Shown here: piece by piece, positions 7,613 through 13,076 of the stretch | Layout: each line of letters starts with the position of its first letter | Position numbering within the stretch: position 1 is the first letter of the stretch | Assembly: GCA_036005805.1 (NCBI GenBank) | Contig: DASYQE010000243.1 | Span: forward strand, 1-19,100 | Reading direction: 5' to 3' | DNA from: DASRAU01 sp036005805 | GTDB taxonomy: Bacteria > Acidobacteriota > Polarisedimenticolia > Gp22-AA2 | DNA length: 19,100 bases | Translations under genes and position numbers: made by a program | The notes under the pieces: model-generated | The model's input: only the letters and a program-made list of their open reading frames with translations | Database searches by the model: none | Told to the model about the DNA's origin: nothing

Positions 7613-8659
7613 TCAGTACTGGCGCGAGACCACGAACTGGGGCAGGAACTGCAGGGCGTCCCTGGCCGGGCTCGAAGGGAACAGGTCGAGCGCCTGGCGC
7701 GCCTTCAGCGCGTACGAGGCGGCCAGCTCGCGGGTGCGTTCGAGGGTGCGATGCCGCCGGACCAGGGTCAGGATCTCGTCCCGCGACACGGTCAGGAAGT
7801 CGCCTTCCTCGAGCACCGTGCGCACCATCATCCGCTCCTCGGGCGACGCCTGCTCCAGCAGGTAGATGAGCGGGAGCGTCAGCATGCCCTCCTTCAGGTC
7901 GGAGGCGGCCGGTTTGCCGAGCGTGCGGCTGTCGGCGGTGAGGTCCAGCAGGTCGTCGACGATCTGGAATGCCATGCCGAGATTCATGCCGTAGTCTGCG
8001 AGCGCCTCGAGCCGTCGCGTCTCGAGGTTCGACAGCACGCCCGCGACCCGCCCGCAGCCGGCGAACAGGTACGCCGTCTTGCGGCGGATGACCTCGAGGT
8101 GCTCCTCCTCGGTCGTGTCGATCTGGCCGCGCCCGCGGTCGGCGACGATCTCGCCCTCGATCATCTTGAGGGTGATCTGCGCCAGGATGCGGATGATGCG
8201 GATGTCGTCCGCCTCGAGCGCCATGTTCATCGACTTGATGTACAGGTAGTCGCCGAGCAGCACGGTCAGCCCGTTCCCCCAGCGCGCGTTCATGGTGCCG
8301 CGACCGCGCCGCGTCTCCGCCTCGTCGATGACGTCGTCGTGCACCAGCGTCGCCGTGTGGATGAACTCGAAGACGCTGGCGAACAGCACGTCGCGGTCGC
8401 CCCGGTAGCCGCACATCTGCGTGGCCAGGAGCAGCAGGATGGGACGGATGCGCTTGCCGCCGGCGTCCGCCAGGTACGCCCCCAGCTCGTCGACCGCCCC
8501 GACCTCGGAGCGCAGGTTGCGGCGGCACTCGTCCTCGACGCGCCGCAGCTTGTCGGAGACGAGCGCGATGATCGCCGGCAGCTCGGGCGGATAGCGCCGC
8601 GGCTCGGGCGGACCGTCGGGGACGGCGGGCGTGCGCAGTCCGGTCGCGAGATCGCTCAC
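7613..8659 (-). CDS. ispB: Long-chain all-trans polyprenyl diphosphate synthase (IspB-like)
   Basis: Condenses isopentenyl diphosphate units onto an allylic diphosphate to make the side chain of respiratory quinones; cytosolic or membrane-associated. 348 residues, with GGKRIRP (67-73), first Asp-rich motif DDVID (108-112), second Asp-rich motif FQIVDDLLD (Asp235, Asp236, Asp239), and SDLKEGMLTLPLI after it. Small residues (Ala103, Thr104) at the fifth and fourth positions before the first motif fit a long-chain enzyme of C35-C50 type rather than farnesyl or geranylgeranyl synthase. Exact chain length cannot be read, so a heptaprenyl or nonaprenyl synthase is possible. The GTG start overlaps the stop of the preceding gene (GTGA), so translation is probably coupled. 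About 170 bp separate it from smc. Confidence 0.93.
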   Translation of the reverse strand: MSDLATGLRTPAVPDGPPEPRRYPPELPAIIALVSDKLRRVEDECRRNLRSEVGAVDELGAYLADAGGKRIRPILLLLATQMCGYRGDRDVLFASVFEFIHTATLVHDDVIDEAETRRGRGTMNARWGNGLTVLLGDYLYIKSMNMALEADDIRIIRILAQITLKMIEGEIVADRGRGQIDTTEEEHLEVIRRKTAYLFAGCGRVAGVLSNLETRRLEALADYGMNLGMAFQIVDDLLDLTADSRTLGKPAASDLKEGMLTLPLIYLLEQASPEERMMVRTVLEEGDFLTVSRDEILTLVRRHRTLERTRELAASYALKARQALDLFPSSPARDALQFLPQFVVSRQY

Positions 8660-9318
8660 GGCTTGTCGGACCTCGCCGCCGGCTGCGGAGCGCCGCCGGC
8701 CGGATCAGGGGAGGTGCGCTTCGTCTCGATGACGTTGTCGCCCTCGAGCAGGTACGTGACCCCCGAGCCCGCGAAAACCCACAGCTCGCGCCCTTCGCCC
8801 TGCGGCTCCTGCCTCGTCGGCAGGCCGAGACTCCGGAGGATCTGCCCGCGGTGGCTGGCCGGCCCGTACTGATCCACGAGCGCCTTCACCTTCGGCCAGT
8901 CGGGATGGAGCTGCAGCACCGCCGAGACCTCGATGCCGTAGCCGTCGTGCACCGCGCGGCTGACGTCGTGGTCCGGAGGAACCTGGTACTTGACCGTGTC
9001 GAACTCCTTCGGATCATAGAAGCGCACGAACCAGTAAGGGAACGACGGGTCCGCCGGGATCTCGAAGCGGAAGCCGCCCGAGGCGTCGGTGCGGGTGCGC
9101 GCCTCCTCCACTTCCTGCGGGCGCGCCTTCGGGTCGGAGAGGCTGCGGATCTTGCGCGTCTTGAGGAGCCGCACCGTCTGGAAGGCGGCCGGCGTGCCGC
9201 CGGGCTCGGTCAGCGATCCCTTGACGACGACCGCCGGGTCGGGTGACGCGGCGCGGCCCGCAGGCGCGAACGCCAGCATCGCGGCGAGGGCCAACCCGGC
9301 TGCGGTGCGTGGGCTCAT
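8656..9318 (-). CDS. Secreted hypothetical protein with carboxypeptidase-regulatory-like domain
   Basis: 220 residues with a clear signal peptide (MSPRTAAGLALAAMLAFAPAG, likely cut after GRA near residue 23). Residues about 30-115 look like a transthyretin/CarboxypepD-regulatory beta-sandwich: VVVKGSLTEPGGTPAAFQTVRLLKT, then TRTDASGGFRFEIP. This is an inference from pattern, not a family match. The C-terminal half contains the segment PDWPKVKALVDQYGPASHRGQILRSLGLP and a strand-rich patch ELWVFAGSGVTYLLEGDNVIETKR. The catalytic function is unknown. ATG 9318 is 5 bp after the yajQ stop, and its stop overlaps the start of the polyprenyl synthase, so it sits inside that operon. Confidence 0.82.
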   Translation of the reverse strand: MSPRTAAGLALAAMLAFAPAGRAASPDPAVVVKGSLTEPGGTPAAFQTVRLLKTRKIRSLSDPKARPQEVEEARTRTDASGGFRFEIPADPSFPYWFVRFYDPKEFDTVKYQVPPDHDVSRAVHDGYGIEVSAVLQLHPDWPKVKALVDQYGPASHRGQILRSLGLPTRQEPQGEGRELWVFAGSGVTYLLEGDNVIETKRTSPDPAGGAPQPAARSDKP

Positions 9319-9323
9319 GTCTC

Positions 9324-9815
9324 TCAGCGGTAGTTGGTGAACTGCATGTCGAATTCGAAGGTGCCGCCGCGCAGGATCTGGATCGCCGACTGCAGATCGT
9401 CCTTGTTCTTGCCGCGCACGCGCACCGAGTCGCCCTGGATCGCCGGCTGCACCTTCAGGCCGCTCGCCTTCAGCACCTTGACGATCTCCTTCGCCTGGTC
9501 CTGCGCGATCCCCGCCTGCACGTGGATCTCCTGCCGCAGCGAACCGACGGCGGCGGGCTGCGGGTCCTTGAACTGCAGCGCCTTGATCGGGACCTTGCGG
9601 GAGGCGAGCCGCTCGCTGAGGATCTCGATGACCGCGCGGCGGCGCTGCTCGTCCTCGGCGTGCAGCGTCAGGATCTGCGCCTCGCGCGTCAGGGTCACCT
9701 TGGTGTTCTTGAAGTCCCAGCGCTGGCCGATCTCGCGCAGGGTCTGGTTGACGGCGTTGTCAACCTCCTGCAGATCGACTTTCGAGACGATATCGAAGGA
9801 GTTTTCGGACGCCAA
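9324..9815 (-). CDS. yajQ: YajQ-family nucleotide-binding protein
   Basis: 163 residues, the usual length of the YajQ (UPF0234) family of small cytosolic proteins; in Xanthomonas a homologue binds cyclic di-GMP and acts in gene regulation. Visible signatures: N-terminal SFDIVSKVDLQEVDNAVNQ, RWDFKNTKVTLT, EIHVQAGIAQDQAKEIVKVLKASGL in pieces, and the C-terminal VRVRGKNKDDLQSAIQIL...FDMQFTNYR. The start is TTG 9815; GGAGG lies 8 nt upstream, and the family motif begins only five residues in, so this start is well supported. A good promoter and a leader hairpin lie upstream. It heads the run yajQ-hypothetical-polyprenyl synthase. A c-di-GMP role here is inferred from the family. Confidence 0.95.
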   Translation of the reverse strand: MASENSFDIVSKVDLQEVDNAVNQTLREIGQRWDFKNTKVTLTREAQILTLHAEDEQRRRAVIEILSERLASRKVPIKALQFKDPQPAAVGSLRQEIHVQAGIAQDQAKEIVKVLKASGLKVQPAIQGDSVRVRGKNKDDLQSAIQILRGGTFEFDMQFTNYR

Positions 9816-9828
9816 GCGACTGACCTCC

Positions 9829-9848
9829 GCGCCGCGAACGAGCGGCGC
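9829..9848 (-). promoter_or_regulatory. Perfect inverted repeat between the yajQ -10 and its ribosome site
   Basis: GCGCCGC, a 6-base loop and GCGGCGC form a perfect 7-bp stem (9829-9835 with 9842-9848). It begins directly after the predicted -10 and ends next to the GGAGG ribosome site (9824-9828). It could be a 5'-end mRNA hairpin or an operator across the transcription start. Confidence 0.45.
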
Positions 9849-9878
9849 ATCCTAGCATTCCGGTCTCAAGGCTGTAAA
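9849..9878 (-). promoter_or_regulatory. Predicted promoter of yajQ
   Basis: TTTACA (9873-9878, 5 of 6) lies 18 bp before TAGGAT (9849-9854, 4 of 6), which is preceded by TGC, an extended -10 feature. The start is expected near 9842, leaving about 27 nt before the TTG start codon. Confidence 0.5.
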
Positions 9879-9882
9879 GAAT

Positions 9883-9903
9883 CGGGCCCCCGGCCGCGGC
9901 CCG
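9883..9903 (-). terminator. Possible weak terminator after lolA
   Basis: CGGGCC and GGCCCG form a 6-bp GC stem with a 9-base loop, 21 bp past the lolA stop, followed on the minus strand by ATTCTTT rather than a continuous T run. It could also be chance in GC-rich sequence. Confidence 0.3.
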
Positions 9904-9923
9904 TGCTCCGCGAGCGGCGTGCG

Positions 9924-10679
9924 CTACGGGGACGTCGCTCTTTGAATGGTGGCGCCGGGAGGCGGGGTGAACCGGAACAACGCGGAGTCCAGGTGGTCGC
10001 TGAATCTCAGGTTGGAGAGGCGGTAGGTCACGCGGCCGCCGAGGGAATCGAGCACCGTGAGCTGGCGTGGGAAGCCGGTGGGGTCGACGTCGACCAGGAG
10101 CGCGTCGTACGGGGCGTCGGCGGTTTTCGGCTTCAGGCGCAGCGGCCGCGGTTCCTTGCGGACGGCGGGACCCCAGTCGACCGTGAAACGCGCCAGAAGG
10201 TCGATGCGCTCGCGCATCAGCAGCGACACGCCGGCGTCGCGCTCGTCGCCGGCGAGGGGTGTCGTGATGGCCACCTGGTCCTCCGGCAGCCACAGCCACG
10301 TGTCCTTGCCGTCGGCGAGCGCCAGCTTGCCCTTCGGGACCTGGTACTCCCACCGCATCCGCCCGGGCCGCTCGAGAAAGAGGCGGCCCGACTCGACCTG
10401 GGGCTCCGGCAGCGCGGGCGTGTCGAGCGTCTGGACGAAATCCGCCTCGACTCCCTTCACCGCGGCGAGGCGCTCTTCGAGCCGCCTGGCGGCGGTCGCC
10501 GCCGACCCGTTCCCTTCCGCCGCGCGGCCGGGCGCGGCCATGGCGAAGGCCAGGAATACGACGACCGGCACGAGGACGAGCCTGCGGCCGGCGCCGACAG
10601 AGCGGATCCCGGCGGCGCGGGGGCGGGGCCCGGCGGCGGTCGTTCCCGGCGTTCGTTGACAGGCCCGGATCGAACGCAT
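9924..10679 (-). CDS. lolA: Outer-membrane lipoprotein carrier protein LolA
   Basis: Periplasmic chaperone that carries lipoproteins from the inner-membrane LolCDE complex to the outer membrane. 251 residues from ATG 10679. The mature part shows the family pattern: LAAVKGVEADFVQTLDT (about 71-87), SGRLFLERPGRMRWEY (97-112), DGKDTWLWLPEDQ, and C-terminal LSNLRFSDHLDSALFRFTPPPGA. The signal peptide core is LVLVPVVVFLAFAMAAPGRAA (34-54), but about 33 residues precede it, an unusually long n-region, so the true start is uncertain. No other ATG gives a normal signal peptide; a longer reading frame upstream would run into the divergent gene. Neither LolB nor LolCDE is in the window. The ribosome site is weak. 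Confidence 0.9.
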   Translation of the reverse strand: MRSIRACQRTPGTTAAGPRPRAAGIRSVGAGRRLVLVPVVVFLAFAMAAPGRAAEGNGSAATAARRLEERLAAVKGVEADFVQTLDTPALPEPQVESGRLFLERPGRMRWEYQVPKGKLALADGKDTWLWLPEDQVAITTPLAGDERDAGVSLLMRERIDLLARFTVDWGPAVRKEPRPLRLKPKTADAPYDALLVDVDPTGFPRQLTVLDSLGGRVTYRLSNLRFSDHLDSALFRFTPPPGATIQRATSP

Positions 10680-10684
10680 AAACT
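10656..10684 (+). promoter_or_regulatory. Predicted sigma70 promoter of the SPFH-TPR gene
   Basis: A perfect TTGACA (10656-10661), 17 bp, then TAAACT (10679-10684, 4 of 6). Transcription would start near 10691, giving a leader of about 60 nt. The element overlaps the start codon of the divergent lolA gene, so the two transcripts must overlap. Confidence 0.6.
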
Positions 10685-10689
10685 CGCCG

Positions 10690-10725
10690 GCCGTTGCGAC
10701 AGGCGCAAGGCGCGCCGGCAACGGC
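10690..10725 (+). promoter_or_regulatory. Leader inverted repeat upstream of the SPFH-TPR gene
   Basis: GCCGTTGC (10690-10697) and GCAACGGC (10718-10725) are a perfect 8-bp inverted repeat. Inside it GCGC-AAG-GCGC (10703-10713) makes a second stem. It coincides with the predicted transcription start, so it could be an mRNA 5' hairpin or a regulator site between the divergent genes. Confidence 0.4.
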
Positions 10726-10752
10726 GATCCCGCCGATGGAGAGCTCCCGACG

Positions 10753-12021
10753 ATGCGCCGCTCGACCCTGATTGTCCTCGTCATCGTGGTTGTCGCGGCC
10801 CTGTCCTGCATCACCTGGGTGGGCGCCGGCGCCCCGGCGGTGCGCGAATCGCTCGGCGGGCAGACCGTCGTGCTCCCGGCCGGGCCGCACCTGCGCGTGC
10901 CACTCTACCATCGCGTCTATCACTACGACGTGCCGCCCGTCACGGTGGACGAGACGATGTCGATCGTCACGCGCGACCAGGCGACCTTCAAGCTTCCCTG
11001 CCACATCACCGCGCGCGTCTCTCCGGGCGACGTGCTGACCTTCCACCAGGCGCGCAGCGGGCGCGACACCGGCGACTTCATCCAGGAGACGGTCAAGGGG
11101 GCGATCCTCAACGCCGCGCGGCAGAAAACGTCCGACGAGATCCTCCTGCCGGGGGCGTCCTCCGCGATGGCGCAGCAGGTGTCGTCGGATCTCATCGCCC
11201 GCGGCATCTCCGACGACGGGCTGACCCTCGGCGCTCCCGGACCCCAGGTGGTCTTGAACGTCGTCGTCGACAACATCCGCCGGCAGTACCCGGCCACGGC
11301 GCGCAAGCTGGCCGAGGCCTCGCTCAAGACCGACCCGAGAAACGCGCTCTACCACACCGCCATGGGCGCCGTGCTCGAGGCGGAGGGCAACCGCGACGGC
11401 GCCGAGAAGGAATACCTCGATGCGCTGTACCTCGACCCGACGGCGGTCGAGCCGATGAGCCGGCTCTTCGTCCTCTACCAGAAGAAGGGCGACCCGGAGG
11501 CGATCGGCCGGCTGGAGCGGCTGCTCGAGGCGAGCCTCGCGAAGAAGAAGGACTCGGCGGTGCACCACGACTGGCTCGGGCAGGTCTACATGCGCGAGGG
11601 CCGGTCCGACAAGGCGGAGACCTCGTTTGCCACCGCCATCAACCTCGCGCCGAAGACGCCGGAGTTCCGCGTCAGCCTCGGCACTCTGCGGGTGCAGCAG
11701 AAGCGCTATGACGATGCGAAGACCGCCTACGAAGATGCGCTCAAGCTCAAGCCGGATCAGCCGCTGGCGCTCTACAACCTCGGGGTGGTCTCCGCCATGC
11801 AGGGGAAGATCGACGACGCCATCGGCTTCTTCGAGAAGGCGGCGGCGACGGGCCCGCCGAGCGTGGCGCTCCTGAACTCGATGGCCCAGGCTTACGAGCA
11901 GAAGGGCGATCTGGCGCGGGCGGCGGAGGCCCTGCGGCAATCGCTCAAGGATCGTCCCGACCAGCCCGACCGCGTGGCCGCGCTGCACCGCGTCGAAGCG
12001 GGTCTCAGGAAGAAGTCCTGA
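10753..12021 (+). CDS. Membrane-anchored SPFH/Band 7-like protein fused to TPR repeats
   Basis: 422 residues. Residues 5-22 are a single N-terminal membrane segment. Residues about 25-175 resemble a Band 7/prohibitin (SPFH) domain: a glycine-rich start ending VVLPAGPHLRVPLYHRVYHYDV, the strand TVDETMSIVTRDQATFKLPCHITARV, a helix with FIQETVKGAILNAAR, and VSSDLIARGI before a final strand VVLNVVVDNI. Residues about 183-404 contain around six TPR-like helical pairs (for example ALYHTAMGAVLEAEGNRDGA, LALYNLGVVSAMQGKIDDAI). SPFH proteins form membrane scaffolds, and TPRs bind partner proteins. The assembly probably faces the periplasm, as in HflK/HflC-type topology, but that is inference. The ATG follows GGAG by 11 nt. 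Its 3' end overlaps the convergent DedA gene by 17 bp. Confidence 0.82.
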   Translation: MRRSTLIVLVIVVVAALSCITWVGAGAPAVRESLGGQTVVLPAGPHLRVPLYHRVYHYDVPPVTVDETMSIVTRDQATFKLPCHITARVSPGDVLTFHQARSGRDTGDFIQETVKGAILNAARQKTSDEILLPGASSAMAQQVSSDLIARGISDDGLTLGAPGPQVVLNVVVDNIRRQYPATARKLAEASLKTDPRNALYHTAMGAVLEAEGNRDGAEKEYLDALYLDPTAVEPMSRLFVLYQKKGDPEAIGRLERLLEASLAKKKDSAVHHDWLGQVYMREGRSDKAETSFATAINLAPKTPEFRVSLGTLRVQQKRYDDAKTAYEDALKLKPDQPLALYNLGVVSAMQGKIDDAIGFFEKAAATGPPSVALLNSMAQAYEQKGDLARAAEALRQSLKDRPDQPDRVAALHRVEAGLRKKS

Positions 12022-12610
12022 GGCGGGCGCGCCGCCTGGCGCGCACGTAGCCCCAGACGACGTAGACCGCGACGACCATCCCGATCCCCCAGACGTAGCG
12101 CCGGAAGACTCCCTGCACCTCGTCCCACGAGTTGCCGAACGAGGTGCCGGCCCAGGCGATGAGCGCCACCCAAAGCGCGTTTCCGAGGCTCGAATAGATC
12201 AGGACCGGCTTCCAGGGCAGCCGCCCGATGCCGGCGCCGTAGAGGAACACGCCGCGCACCCCGGGCAGGAAACGGTTGACGGCGAGAAGGCGCGTGCCGA
12301 AGCGCTCGAGCCCGCGCTCGAAGCGCGCCAGCTCCCCCGCCGCCCATTCCGAGCGCAGGAAGAAGTAGCTCCGGCCGAGCCGCGCCCCCAGGGCGTACGC
12401 GGTCATCGCCCCGGCGACGCTGCCCAGAAAACACGCCGCGTAGGTGCCGCCGCGCGGCAGCGACCCGGCGCCGGCGAGGAAACACGCCAGGAGCATGGCG
12501 CTGTCCCCGGGCGCCGGCGGGAAGACGTATTCGAGCCAGGCGAGCGTGGCGACCAGCAGCAGTCCCGCCCACGGGTGCGCGACGAGCGTCGCGTGGATGG
12601 TGTCGAGCAA
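12005..12610 (-). CDS. DedA-family (VTT domain) membrane protein
   Basis: 201 residues, an integral inner-membrane protein. DedA proteins are linked to lipid (undecaprenyl phosphate, phosphatidylethanolamine) translocation and to membrane energetics. Visible family features: LEYVFPPAPGDSAMLLACFLAG (about 26-47) with the acidic and proline-rich re-entrant loop, GSVAGAMTAYALGARLG (63-79), and RFLPGVRGVFLYGAGIG (113-129), the conserved F-x-P-G-x-R-x-x-x-x-x-x-A-G block. Further hydrophobic segments follow and the tail is Arg-rich (RARRRARLR), a typical cytosolic end. The start is TTG 12610, four bases after the upstream gene's stop; AGCAGG abuts it, a poor ribosome site, so translation may depend on coupling. 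The exact substrate is unknown. Confidence 0.88.
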   Translation of the reverse strand: MLDTIHATLVAHPWAGLLLVATLAWLEYVFPPAPGDSAMLLACFLAGAGSLPRGGTYAACFLGSVAGAMTAYALGARLGRSYFFLRSEWAAGELARFERGLERFGTRLLAVNRFLPGVRGVFLYGAGIGRLPWKPVLIYSSLGNALWVALIAWAGTSFGNSWDEVQGVFRRYVWGIGMVVAVYVVWGYVRARRRARLRTSS

Positions 12611-12614
12611 CCTG

Positions 12615-12995
12615 CTAGATCCGCTCGACCAGGTCGCCGAGGAACGGGATGGCCCACCGCTCGCCGCGCATCGCCTTGATCATGCAGACGAGCGCCAGCG
12701 CCATGTACAGGAAGATGAGGTTGAGGAGCGCGAAGCCGAACAGCCACGCGAACACCTTGGTGAGGGTGGACAGAATGGCGCCGACGACGATGACGCCGAA
12801 GAAGACCACCCCCGCCAGCCCGCACAGGAGCAGCCCCTGGCGCGCGTGCCAGCGCACGAACTCGCGGCGCGACACCATGAACGGGACGAGCGCCAGCACC
12901 CAGAGATACGAGAGGACGAGCATGACCTTGTCCTCTTCGTCGAGATCGTCCGGGGTGACGGTGGCTTCCTCGGCGGGGAGCGGTTCGGATTCCAT
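12615..12995 (-). CDS. Tic20/DUF4870-like small membrane protein
   Basis: 126 residues. An acidic N-terminus (MESEPLPAEEATVTPDDLDEE, 21 residues, quoted here in parts) precedes about three hydrophobic segments (roughly 24-42, 55-78 and 82-106). The sequence REFVRWHARQGLLL (45-58) after the first segment and the ending WAIPFLGDLVERI are typical of the DUF4870/Tic20-like family, whose bacterial role is unclear. It is probably an inner-membrane protein. A strong promoter lies just upstream. It is followed four bases later by the DedA gene, so the two form a small membrane operon. The ATG at 12995 has no good ribosome site. Confidence 0.78.
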   Translation of the reverse strand: MESEPLPAEEATVTPDDLDEEDKVMLVLSYLWVLALVPFMVSRREFVRWHARQGLLLCGLAGVVFFGVIVVGAILSTLTKVFAWLFGFALLNLIFLYMALALVCMIKAMRGERWAIPFLGDLVERI

Positions 12996-13039
12996 GCGCT
13001 TTTCGCTCGTGCGCGCGCGAAGAACGGCGCGGCGCGGCG

Positions 13040-13068
13040 TTTATAATGGCCGGCCCCTGGGTTGTCAA
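13040..13068 (-). promoter_or_regulatory. Strong sigma70-type promoter of the DUF4870-like/DedA pair
   Basis: On the minus strand a perfect TTGACA (13063-13068) is followed by exactly 17 bp and TATAAA (13040-13045, 5 of 6). The start is expected near 13033, with a leader of about 38 nt. Its -35 lies within a few bases of the mutS ribosome site on the other strand. Confidence 0.7.
13042..13047 (+). promoter_or_regulatory. Consensus -10 for mutS, overlapping the divergent promoter
   Basis: A perfect TATAAT on the plus strand, 30 bp before the mutS ATG. Transcription would start near 13054 with a leader of about 23 nt. No -35-like sequence and no TGn precede it. It shares bases with the minus-strand TATAAA of the opposite promoter. 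Confidence 0.45.
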
Positions 13069-13076
13069 GGAGACGC

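Noticed and set aside
9243..11711. Long open frames crossing yajQ, lolA and the SPFH-TPR gene (also 9760-11988 on the minus strand)
   Set aside because: They conflict with three well-supported genes and give low-complexity Arg/Gly/Ala-rich proteins; they are third-position GC shadows.
13062..13076. TTG start adding five residues to MutS
   Set aside because: It would place the AAGGAG ribosome site inside the gene. ATG 13077 has that site at good spacing and matches the usual MutS N-terminus.
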